The notes under the pieces are model-generated. The model was given only the letters and a program-made list of their open reading frames with translations, searched no databases and was not told the origin of the DNA. Shown piece by piece: positions 12,326-22,883 of a DNA stretch of 64,000 nt. Positions within the stretch are counted from its first letter, which is position 1; the number at the start of each line of letters is the position of its first letter. Source of the stretch: Rhizomucor pusillus (lineage: Eukaryota; Mucoromycota; Mucoromycetes; Mucorales; Lichtheimiaceae); assembly GCA_900175165.2 (NCBI GenBank), contig FWWN02000701.1, positions 173,229-237,228 of the forward strand, in the 5' to 3' direction. A program made the translations under genes and the position numbers.

Positions 12326-14295
12326 ATGCCTACAGGGAATGTAAGTTGTGACAGTAGGAGATCTAAAGTATATCTGTACTGAAGTGAACGCCTTAGACGA
12401 ATGGCAATATTCTTACGCCGAGCTTTGCTTTCGGTGAGCTCTCTCGTGACGAGATCAATACAGTTTTGGCGCAAGCAGGTGTTTCATTGCTTCCGCCAAA
12501 GAGAGTAAGCAATCGAAAATAAGGGTAAAGAAAGGGGCGCAAACTAAAAGCCTGATTTAGACACCGTTTGCTACAGGCGTTCGAAGGAAACGGAAACCAA
12601 AAGAGACCTCTGTGAAGGTTGATGTCGACAAACTGGAGAATGCGGTCCCTAACGGCGTACCGCCGCCAAAGGAGAAATCTGCAAGAGCTGATATAGCTAC
12701 GCCTGTGTTGGAAGATTCTGTTCAAAAAGATGCAGCAACTGTTGCTGAAAACCAAACTGGCCCTCAGACTTCTACGGAAAAAGCTGCGGTTTCGCCTGCG
12801 AAGGCGAAACCATCGAGTTGGGCTGCTCTTCTCAGAACTTCAGCGGATCAAACAAAGCAAAAGACCAAAGGCTCAGGAACCACGACACCGTCAAGTACTC
12901 CAAAGCCAAATGTGAACGCTGTAGCTCCACCGGCACAAAATGCGCCTCCGAAATTTGTTGGCATCGCAGATATTATTTCACGATATGAGGCTCGATTCGA
13001 TGCACCTCTTTTGGAGCCTCGTGGTTTGATTAATAATGTCAATACTTGCTTCATGAACGTTATCTTACAGCCGTTATCACATTGTCCACCGTTCTACAAT
13101 CTGATCAAGACGATCGGACAGCATGTCGTCCATTCATTTAGAAGCAAGACACCGCTTCTGGATTCTCTGATCGAATTTATAAATGAATTCCGCGTGGATA
13201 CAACAGCGCCGAACGATACGAACCCTGAACCTTACGGGGAACCATTTGTTCCAGAATATGTGTACGATGCACTTCGTGGACAGAAGCGATTCGATTCTCT
13301 AAAAGTATGCAACGAATTTGGACCATTGCGCAACGGCGTGAAGAGTCTTTATTAATGCACAATTTAGGGCCGTCAAGAAGATGCAGAAGAATTTCTCTGC
13401 TTTTTATTGGATGGATTACACGAAGAGATGGTCGCATTTTTGAAGGAAAAAGAAGATCCTGAGAAAAAGGGTGCTTCTGCGCAAAATGGTAGTGCAAATG
13501 GTTGGCTGGAAGTTGGGCCAAAGAATAAGACGAGCAGTCTCCAGACGGTAATAGGTTACAATGCTATTTTACAGACATTGTGCTCATCAATTCTGACGGT
13601 TCAGACCGGTTTTGAGGAATCCCCGATCAGCAAGATCTTTGGAGGAAAGATGCGATCCATTTTGCGATGCCCTGGAGCAAAAGATTCAGTCAATTTGGAA
13701 CCATTTCAATCTCTTCCTTTGGACATCCAACCAGAAAATGTCAAGACTGTTGAGGATGCTATGGGCAACATTACAATTCCCGAGGTGATGCACGACTTCA
13801 TGTCGCCTAAGAACATTCGAGTAGAAGCAACAAAGCAAGTATACTTGGAATCGCTACCACCAGTCTTGATATTACACATGAAGCGGTTTGTATTTGATAA
13901 TGTCGGTGGTGTACAAAAGTTGCAAAAGCCTGTCCAGTATGGTGCAGAGTTAACGATTCATCCGGAATGGATGACACCGGTACTGCGTTCTGGCAATCCA
14001 ATCAAGTATCGTCTTTTCGGAAGTAAGTGAAGAGAAAAAGAATGCGCGAAAATCTAGTTGTTAAGTCTGATCTCTACGTTATTTTCTAGTTGTATACCAT
14101 CACGGTGCATCTGCAGGAGGAGGACACTACACTTGCGATATTCGGAGACAAAACGGCGAATGGCTACATATTAACGACACCAACATTACTCCTGTGTCTG
14201 AGCAAGATGTCTTGCTGACCGACCATAATACCCGTACATCTGAAATGATCCATGCAGATCAAACGGCCTATATACTTTTTTATACGAGGGCATAA
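12326..14295 (+). CDS. UBP3: USP10/Ubp3-type ubiquitin carboxyl-terminal hydrolase
   Basis: Cysteine protease that removes ubiquitin; in yeast Ubp3 works with the G3BP-like cofactor Bre5 in ribophagy, stress granules and ER-Golgi traffic. The start is a tiny exon, MPTGN (12326-12340), spliced to TNGNILTPSFAFGELSRDE, then PKR joined to TPFATGV near 12.57 kb. The N-terminal FGEL-S-x-DE segment resembles the FGDF G3BP-binding motif of USP10. A low-complexity linker leads to the USP domain. The Cys box is LINNVNTCFMNVILQ (near 13.03 kb), with Val where most USPs have Gly; Ubp3 and USP10 also vary here. The His box is HHGASAGGGHYTCDI (about 14.10 kb) followed by the WLHINDTNI strand. The stop is at 14293-14295. 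Family assignment is firm; the specific orthology rests on the N-terminal motif and the PRGLINN context. Confidence 0.87.
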
Positions 14296-14363
14296 ACCGA
14301 CATGTTTCATTTTAAAAAAGCAAACAACAAAAACAAAGCAAAGTTCAACGACAAACTGGATTG

Positions 14364-14965
14364 CTAATGCGTAACGTATCCTTTGCCTTTGTAACCCTCA
14401 GAGGAAATACCAGTGATGGGGTTAGAGTTTTGACGTTTGAGATACTCGTTTGTTTTTTCCTCCCACTCTCTGGTGGTGGTACGCGGTTTCTCTTCGCCTG
14501 GAATGTGATAGTCAAAGTTACCATGAGAAGAATCGAAGAGAATCCATCAATAATGATCTTACCGTTCACACGGATAACATAGAAGAGAAGGCCGGATGCT
14601 GCTAGCACGCCGCCGACGCCGCCCGCGACTCTTGCCGCATGACCAGGGTGTGTCAAAGGCTCGCGTGGGCCATGAGGTCCAAAAGCAATATAATCTATTG
14701 TAAATATTCAGCAGGTCATATTCTTTTCTTATTAAGGAGTATACTTACATGCGGCCTTTTTATTATCCTGGGATAGAGCCTTCCAGTCACCCTTTTGCGC
14801 CTCTTCAAGCTCCTTGGCGATTGAGTTTTGTTCAGATTGAGACATTGTTCTCCATCGCGTCTCAAGATTCTCAAGCGTCAAGGACGATGCTCGACGCTGA
14901 ATAAGCTTTATTTTGGAGCCTTGTTGCAGAGCTTTTGCAGTTCTCGTGGCGGTCGCGCGGAACAT
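14364..14965 (-). CDS. COX5: Cytochrome c oxidase subunit IV family (fungal Cox5)
   Basis: Nuclear-encoded inner-membrane subunit of respiratory complex IV. Three exons: 14965-14749, 14694-14563 and 14497-14364, 160 residues in all. The protein starts MFRATATRTAKALQQ, an Arg/Ala-rich mitochondrial presequence. It continues with ENLETRWRTMSQ, DWKALSQDNKKAAYYIAFG and GPHGPREPLTHPGH. One transmembrane helix follows (VAGGVGGVLAASGLLFYVIR). The conserved tail is REWEEKTNEYLK, NSNPITGISSEGYKGKGYV. All are hallmarks of COX IV/Cox5. An in-frame upstream ATG exists but would put a non-basic extension before the presequence, so the 14965 start is preferred. It is convergent with the deubiquitinase gene, 68 bp between stops. 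Confidence 0.93.
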
Positions 14966-15650
14966 GGAAAAAAGGTTGGTGTGAAAACAAGACGACCGCA
15001 CAGCCAGCTCACGCCTTATGCAGCTAGCAGGTGAACTCCGATGCTCTGAATAGATAACACGAAGATGCTCGTCGCAAAACAAACTCCTTGATTCCCAAAG
15101 ATAATGAAATTAAAGGATAGGTTTGAAGTAGTAATATCCGTTTGCGAAGCGCTCCTGCAGTATGCAAAGGCTGTTAAGTAGCATGGCTATGGAGTTTGCG
15201 AATATCCCCTCGACGACATAATCCTTTCTAGTCCAATACACCGAGTAAAAAAGCTTTCAAACATTTTCATAAAACTCTTCTAATAAAGACCAAATACAAA
15301 AGATAAGAAAGGATAATGAGTTGCCTGTAATCCAAACTAGGCTGACTGACGTGGCAGGAAAACTCTACAAAAGCCATGCGCACGTTGCCGAATTGGAGGA
15401 AACCGTGAACTTTCTGCGGGACAATGTCAACTATGTTCTTGCGCTTACTAAGTCAAGAACTCGCAATATTTTACTCTTAATTTGACTTTCTCGAAACTGA
15501 ACATCATACCTTTTACACGGTCGTCTTTGTATGTCTTTGCAGCTTGAAAGCGGATCTGTTGACTTTGTTACGGAGTTAAAAAATTGGTCTGGTCCGTGGA
15601 GTTCCATTCCAGATGGTGGCTTTCTACTTCAATTATTTTCTTTCAAGCAA
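14966..15650. other. Intergenic region, COX5 / Alb1-like gene
   Basis: Divergent upstream region of the COX subunit (left) and the small basic protein (right). No reading frame or spliced exon chain was convincing here; short ATG-led frames stop quickly. Confidence 0.5.
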
Positions 15651-16137
15651 ATGGGAAACAAAATTGCAAATCGAGGTACGACAGAATTGCCGTTGTAGTC
15701 CATTGTAAATTAAAGTTTACTTGTCTTTACAGTTGCTAAGCAGCAAAAATCGAATGGCGTAATCCACGGCCGAGTTACATCCAAGAAGAAACAGCAAAAG
15801 ATTGATCGAGCAATCCGTCTCGTACGTTGTTAATCGCTTGTTCTCGATGATACGAACGAGTTGCCTGAACAACTCTTCATATTGCTATAGGAAAAACGTC
15901 ATTTGGCCGAATTGGGCATTATTCCAGCACCAGAGGAAGAAATGAAGGGTATGCGTCAGAAGTGGTGGTGAAATATGCGACACTTGTACATTTGCTAACC
16001 TGCCGTCCATGTGGATAGATGCGAACGAGGTCGTCAAAGCATCTCCAGCAAAGCAGAAGGTTGTAATCGAGGTCCCTGCAGAGATTTTGGAAGCGGCAGC
16101 AAATGGTCCTGGCACGACACTTGGCCAGCCACAGTGA
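15651..16137 (+). CDS. Small basic protein, possible Alb1-like ribosome biogenesis factor
   Basis: Four exons joined at clean GT-AG introns give a protein of about 95 residues: MGNKIANR, then VAKQQKSNGVIHGRVTSKKK, QQKIDRAIRLEKRHLAELG, IIPAPEEEMKDANEVV and a tail ending GPGTTLGQPQ. It is rich in Lys and Arg, lacks membrane segments and signal peptide, and looks nucleolar. The SKKKQQKIDRAI segment resembles the core of fungal Alb1 proteins, which shuttle with Arx1 on pre-60S ribosomes. That resemblance is short, so the name is tentative; the gene structure itself is well supported by consistent phase at three introns. Confidence 0.6.
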
Positions 16138-17213
16138 AGATACGACGACGAACTTTCATTGAGACAAACTGCATTTAAGCTGTAAATATGTGATTGCATT
16201 TTTTTAATGAGCCAATATAATATCTTATACCTAGCATTCTATCGGAAAGGATATCATTTCAATGGATGATTTCTCTCCAATCATATGCATGAACATTGAT
16301 TTTCCTGGACGATTTCCGTGCTTTTTTACTCGCTGACATGTTGTGTCACTAGCAATTAACTGAGGAACTAGCTTTTTGTGTTAATGGCGATTATGAAATT
16401 GTGGAAACGATGGCAGAATGTTTAAGGAGCGGAGATCGGTTGAAGAACTTCCCATGACCTTGGGGTTTTCAAGTTGTGTTAATTCCTGAGACGCCAACTT
16501 GGTGAACAGGAGCTATGCATTCCCACCGCTTACAGCAGCAGTTCTGGAAATGACAGCCGTGCCGAATGTGGATGTTGAGTTTTCCTTGTGCAGCTGCTGC
16601 TGACACCATGACTCTCAAACAAAGTTTTTGTCACAAACATTTCGTCATTCTATTACATATTCAACTGCTTGTTTCCAGAGGAATATGGAAAGGCTCGGAA
16701 ACGTGATCAATAACTCAAAAGTCAAAGAAGATTAGATATGAGACATTTTTACTTATAGGTTTTAGATGTAAAGTTCATAAAGTTAACTTGCAGAGTCAAA
16801 GCAAAGCCGAAAGCTATTTTTTCAAGGCTCCCCGCGCCTATCAAATACAAAGGAAAGCAATGGGCTTTTACCGGAAGCGCGCTGCGCATCGTTTGGCGGT
16901 CGGTGCTTCACATGGATGACTTTTTTCACTCATCTCGCCGAGCTGAAAATGCGATTGGGCGTGAGCCAAAAGTCACTGAGAGATTTTTTTACCTGAGTCT
17001 GAATGGCAGATCACAGACGGTATATATTTTAACTGCTTGAAATCTGGTTGATCGCCACCTGTCCCTCTTATTTTATTTCTATTGTGTTTTGTTATTTTTT
17101 CGACTATCCTTGTTCCTTTATTCGCAATTGTGCATAATTTCAAGATGCCCGAACGGATATAAAAGTCTTTGAATGCTTCTTTTACCTGCTAAATCATTAT
17201 CCCTCCATCCCAA
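16138..17213. other. Intergenic region before HAL4-type kinase
   Basis: No supported gene. Short open stretches near 16.36-16.46 kb lack a start and splice context. The last 150 bp are pyrimidine-rich, as expected for a fungal 5' leader or promoter of the downstream kinase. Confidence 0.5.
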
Positions 17214-18427
17214 ATGCCCATACAACTTCCTCAACCAACTCATCTACGCGGTACCAAGCAGCGCTCCTCTTTCCAACAACCATTCACCTTCAAAGACATG
17301 ACAGACTCAGCATATAACAGCTCAAACTCGACACTGGATAGCCTATGCAATGGAAAGTCATCATCGATGCACAAAATTGATTGTTGGGTGGATGAAAAAG
17401 CCTGTGACAATGATCTGATATCACTGCGCCGGCAACATCGTTCAGACACACCAAGCTTGAAAGAGTACGGCGAGTGCTACCGGCGACTAGGTGAAGGCAC
17501 GTCTGCGATCGTGATGGTTGTTCGTAAACTCGGTCGAGACGGGCGCAGCGAAAAATTGTACGCCATTAAGCTCTTTCGTAAACGGTCCAAGTCTGAATCT
17601 CAAAAGGACTACATGAAGAAACTTACAAGTGAATTCTGCATATCCTCAACGTTCTCCCATCCCAATGTGATCCAGACCATCGACCTTGTTCTGGATGATC
17701 GAAAACGTTATTGCACGGTTATGGAATACGTAAGTGCGCACGTGTACAAATTTTTTGTGTCCTAATACTGACAATTTATGCGCGCACGCAGTGCCCTGGC
17801 GGTGACCTTTTTTCTTGTATATTGGCGGAGAGAATGACTGAGCGGGAAAAGCAATGCTGTTTCAAGCAGATGATGCAAGGCTTGGCATACCTGCACTCTC
17901 TCGGTGTCGCTCACCGTGATGTGAAGCCTGAAAACATGCTCTTGACCTTGGATGGCCGCCTAAAGATCACAGATTTCGGCGTATCCGACGTTTTCCGGTA
18001 CCCCTGGGAGAAGTCTGGACGCAAGAGCCGTGGAGTCGTTGGCTCAGAGCCGTACATTGCACCAGAATCATTTGAACAGCAAGAATATTGGGCCACAGTG
18101 TCTGACATATGGTCGGCCGGCATTGTACTCTATTGCTTGTGGTCTGGTGGCCTAATATGGCACAAGGCTAAAAAGACAGACCATGCCTATCAGATCTATA
18201 CTCGTCACCATGCGACCCAAACTTTTGATCCGTTTCGTCAGTTCCCTGCAGGCGCCCGCCGAATTCTGTACAAAATGCTAGATCCTAACCCAGATATGCG
18301 TATTACTTGCGAACAAGTCTTACAAGACCCCTGGGTCAAGTCGATTCTGGTATGCGACCGCGGTGTGGATGCTGCAAAGTGCCGCCACGAACATGTTTGC
18401 CGCAGCAAAGCAGCTGTAAGAGTCTAA
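17214..18427 (+). CDS. HAL4/SAT4-NPR family serine/threonine kinase
   Basis: Fungus-specific kinase family (Hal4, Hal5, Npr1, Ptk2) that tunes plasma-membrane transporters and ion tolerance. Two exons, 17214-17729 and 17792-18427, encode 383 residues with the junction in phase after MEY. The kinase domain starts near residue 90: glycine loop RLGEGTSAIVMV, AIKLF lysine, catalytic HRDVKPENMLL, ITDFGVSDVF and GSEPYIAPESF. The WxxVSDIWSAGIVLYCLW segment and the C-terminal DPWVKSI...CRHEH end are typical of the HAL/NPR group. The N-terminal extension is only about 90 residues, shorter than in yeast members. Which transporter it acts on cannot be read from sequence. Confidence 0.88.
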
Positions 18428-20889
18428 TCCTGGATTTTCTCGCAATTCTTCTCATCCCTGGGTCTCAGCAACCCAAGAATACCCTTTCCCATATTAACCC
18501 CCCCCCTTTTCATTCAATTATGAGCATTCATTGTACAGTGTCCTTCTGAAAAGAACTATAAAGTAAAACTTTATTTTCAATCTTGAGAATACTGTCTTCA
18601 GCAGGGTTCTGCTTGCGCTTGCATTGAATACATACATGAAGCCGCACACGGTGCTATCCCCAGTTTGGACAAGAGATATTTTTCAACCACCACCCTGATC
18701 AGGGATATTAGTCCATGTGGCGTTCATATGCGTGGTCGAGAACCGCCCAACAACCCCAATCCTTTTCTTGTTACAGTACACAGGCTGAGAAAGCTGGATC
18801 GCATGCATGTCTGCGATTGATGATAATTCGCTGCAGCATTCCAGTTGCTTTGTTGAATATTCTGAAGGCAATAACAACTGTTTGTATCCTGCTGCAAATT
18901 ACTGCACGGTCCAAACTTACATAGCATAACAGTGCTTCAGGCATCTTTCTACATAGTCGTCGCTCACACCCCAAGCCACTGCGAGCCGCTCAAAATAGAA
19001 ATACATATAGAAATAATGAGAGATCTGAGATAACGATCAACCCAGACAGGCGTGCCTTGAGGTAGGAGCATTCCTCCGATCCTCGAGAGTTGGCCCGCTC
19101 GCCGGCAAAAAGGCATTGACGATGATGCCTGTTTAATTATTTTCGGCTTTTTATACATATTAGGGATGTAATTGCACATGTGCATGACTATCATGTTGCA
19201 ACCTGCCACTACACCCTTGGAGACATGTTAACTGGGGTGCAGTTGGACGTGCTTAGCAGTAGCTGCACCCTGCGGCAAGAGCAATACATAATTGGAGCAA
19301 GAATCTCTGTTCATTGAAAGGAAATTCCTGCTTATCCCTGCTTCATCGAAACAAGGATATGATTAAGGTTAAGACTTCTGATACGATCGGACGAGATATG
19401 TAGCAAGTCCAACAGAGAAAATATGAACGCTATGTATGCAGCAACACCGTACTGAGGACATGTTTAAGTGCCTCAAGTTCTCCGGATTGCAGGATATGTT
19501 TTGGTACATGTCCTGCCTCCAAAGCTTCTTCGAACCAACAGCATATGTTGCAACACATGACTACCGAGGGCCGGTATTCTCAGAGCAACAGATTGCCATA
19601 TTATTGAATAACAAGAAACGAGTGTGTACATATGTCTGCAAATGCGTATACGTAAAATTAACAGAAGAAACCCAGCTACAAGCGTTAGAGGCTAAGCGCA
19701 GTCTACGTGAGGCCCGCATGCGAGTTGGTAATACAGTTACGCTTATCGTTGGAAGGGCATGTAAATGTAATACCTATAGATCATGAATGTTGGAAAGACA
19801 GGGCAATGTGGCCGATCTATGTAGATATTTGCTTTTGAAATTGGAGACTCTCCATTTGCTAAATCCGTGGTATATCTGGTTACATATGATGGGCAGTTAC
19901 GGATTCAACTAGTAACTTGTACTTGTTCGTATTTTGTGTACGCAAAGCATCTATTTCCTCCATCATTCCGACTTGGGTCTTTGTGGTCCTTTGTGCAGAG
20001 CGGCAAAAAGCACCATATTTTATAGCAACAAATAGGTCTACCTGACGCTTCACAATGTCGATGATCCTTTGTTTTCTAGGTGCTTTAACCAAGCGATGCC
20101 TCACTGTGTGCTCCTTTTCATCTTCACTTGCCCCGCCATCTCATCTTCTAAAGGTTTAGTAGCTTCTTGTGCTACTCTAATAACAAGATTATTGCAATGT
20201 ATTGCTCAGTACTCGCAGTGAAAAGCTGTCTGAATAAAGTTCATATACATTCTTGCCCTAGCTCGATATTTTGGTACAGTAGTGTTTTCAATACTCTTCA
20301 ACGAATAGGAGCTGTCGAAGATTCCAGCTCTACAAGTTGTCGGTCATTAGGCTTTTCATGAAATGGTTCCGTTTTAACGCTATTTTGTTGTACTCCAAAC
20401 ATCACTTTTCGCATTGACGTTGTCTGATAATAAGCGGGCTGATTTTGAAGTTGTTTCCTGCTTCAGTGTGTCTCTGCTAATTACACTTGCTTTACGGTAG
20501 CTAGCGCTGGGTATCGAAGATTTTTCAATGAAATTTGCTTTGTGCAGGCGATCATGCTTGCGCCGTGTTGAATGGATGAATAACCCAATATGTAACTTGT
20601 AACTTATAGTTAAGGTGATGTATCCAGAAACAGGGCGCTTATGGCCACTTACAACTCTGCTGATGATAGGACATAAAATATAAGGATTACGAATATGAAC
20701 AGAAAAGTGAAAGAAAAAGGTGTGAAAAGCGAGTGCATAAAAAATTGAGCGGGAGTAGAAGAATTTTGCTGACTTGCTTCACATTGAACTGCCCGCACGA
20801 ATCTGATTCCGGCCCCCAAACGTCCCTTTTCTCTTTATATCACCAGTTGCAAAAGATTGTAACGAGAAGAGAACAATATCGGTTTTTAC
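18428..20889. other. Long intergenic region, no gene recognised
   Basis: About 2.5 kb without a supportable gene. One ATG-led frame at 19436-19786 (116 codons) has no recognisable domain, irregular composition and no splice partners. The rest is stop-rich on both strands. The 3' part carries the promoter of the BZW-type gene. Confidence 0.5.
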
Positions 20890-22548
20890 ATGCATTCTAC
20901 CCAACTTCAGGCTACTTCCAATACCAAACCTGCTTTGCATGGCGTTAAAATAAAGCAAAGAAAAGTACGTATAATAACCTTGGTTGATCAGTAAGCGATT
21001 TTGCTTCTCACACCACATCTGGCTCATCCTAGGGTGTTCAAAAAGCACAAGCCAAACACGAGCCTGAAGGTTCGAGATATTCAGCGTTTGCTTTTGAGAG
21101 ATGGCGGTGACTGATCGTTCGTATAGTTTTTAGGGATACTTTATTTGCGCATTTGAAAACTGTTGAGAAAGGAGATTACGAAACCATCTCGGCCAAACTT
21201 GACTCTGCTGGAAACACTCTTGATTACAAGAAATACGGTGACTCTCTTTTTGAAATATTGATTACTGGTGGCATCGTTGGTAAGAGCTTTTTTTATCAGA
21301 TGTTCCTCCCTTTAGCAGCTTTGTAATGCGCACAACGTAGAACCCGGAGGAATCATCGACAGCAACACTGAACAAAACATATTTTGCATATTTGGCGCTC
21401 CAGAAGATGCAGCTGTTATCAAGGAACACGTTAACGTGTTCGCGAAACTCGTTCGTCGTTACAAGTACTTGCAACGTTCTCTCGAAGATACCTTGCGACA
21501 TGTGTTGCAATTTATCAACAAGTGGCAAGCGACCAAGGTCAACAAGCTTGCCATGGCAACTGGGTACTTTATTACAACCCAGCTTACGAGTCTGTCCGTC
21601 TTGAAGATTCTGCTCAAGGATTATTTGGTTAAAGATGGTACGCTATGGCGGTGTGTTATATTATTTTTCATTGTTGACAATGAAATTTTTTTCGCAGGAG
21701 CATCCCTTGGATTTATTACGTCAGTCTTTAGGACCATATTGGGCGAACAAACGATCGAGCAGTTTGGTAGAATGCTTATCAATGCTGGCATGGACGAAAA
21801 ACTTATAGAGTTTTTCCCTCCCAACAAGAGGGAGGAAGAATGCCTTGCCCGGCACTTCGAGGCCGAAGATATCAAGCAATTGGTTGCTTTTTACGAAAAG
21901 AACCAACTTGAGGCGCTAAAGACTGAGATGATGGCCAATTTGAAAAAAATGATGTCAGACAAGGCAGAACCCACAGAGGTAGAGTTTCATCTAGTTTCTG
22001 GTCAGGGTTATCACGAGTATGACTGATGACCCATTTATTTAGATCACTTCCTACGTCAAGCAGGAAGTCAAGAAGCATAAGCTACTCGAATCCGAAGTTA
22101 TCCAAATCGTATGGAATTCTGTGTTGGGTACAGTTGATCTGATCAACGCCCGGCCAGACAACGTTGAAATGCAAGTGGTTCGTGCCATCAAGGTATGTCA
22201 TGTTTATATGGAATACTGCTATATCGTAAAGTTTTATCTGATCTCAAAATGATTCTATAGGACTGGGCTAATGTCCTTGAAATATTCACCTCATCGCCAA
22301 AGACGGAAATCGTGCTTTTGCAGACAGTGCAAATCAGCTGCTACGAAGATGTAAAGTTGACAAAGTATTTCCGCCAGATCACACAGGTCCTCTACAAGTA
22401 CGATGTGTTGTCTGACAACGCCATCATCTTTTGGTCCGAGAAGGCACACAAACCCCAGGGCAAGACTGTTTTCCTGAAGCAAATGGCCCCGTTTGTTGAG
22501 TGGTTGCGAGAAAACGAAGATGATGATGACAGTGAAGAAGATGATTAA
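20890..22548 (+). CDS. BZW1: eIF5-mimic protein (5MP / BZW family, W2 domain)
   Basis: Translation regulator that competes with eIF5 for eIF2 and eIF3 through a C-terminal W2 (MIF4G-like HEAT) domain; cytoplasmic. Seven exons chain in phase: 20890-20964, 21033-21069, 21127-21279, 21341-21637, 21698-21978, 22043-22192 and 22261-22548, giving 426 residues, the usual length. The start is MHSTQLQATSNTKPALHG followed by the conserved VKIKQRKGVQKAQAK split by intron 1, then EVFRDTLFAHL split by intron 2. The C-terminal W2 region includes KYFRQITQVLYKYDVLSD and IIFWSEKAHKPQGKTVFLKQ. An acidic tail (ENEDDDDSEEDD) matches the AA-boxes that contact eIF2-beta. Budding yeast lacks this family, which helps place the organism. 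Confidence 0.9.
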
Positions 22549-22883
22549 GAAGGAATAGTCGCGAGAATTTATTCTAGTTGCTTATCATACATGAAAGATC
22601 TATTCCGAAGTTTCTGTTATTTTGGTTCATAAACAGAATGTTATGGATATTCATAGACATTAGGTTTTGGCATGTAGAAATCCCTTACAGGTATGGGTTA
22701 GAGATGGTATAGATGAGGAGGTGGGGCGTGAAGTTGTTATGCATGTAATGTTGCGTATGTGATGGTATGCAAAGAAGGAGAAAAATCTAACAGCACATCG
22801 GCTATGTGCGTGTGTACGGATGTAAGAATGTGTGCGTTTACGTGGGTGTCATGTGGTGAGAAGACAAAAAATATAGGACTTGC
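22549..22883. other. Convergent intergenic region
   Basis: About 330 bp between the 3' ends of the BZW-type gene and the STE20-like kinase gene. It contains GT-rich runs and probable 3' UTRs of both; no coding segment is supported. Confidence 0.5.

Noticed and set aside
19436..19786. 116-codon ATG-led frame on the plus strand
   Set aside because: No recognisable domain, repetitive Cys/Val-Tyr stretch, no splice partners, and it lies in otherwise stop-rich DNA.
22680..22860. GT-rich stretch read as a minisatellite
   Set aside because: The GT/ATGTG-rich wording is irregular and has no fixed repeat unit.
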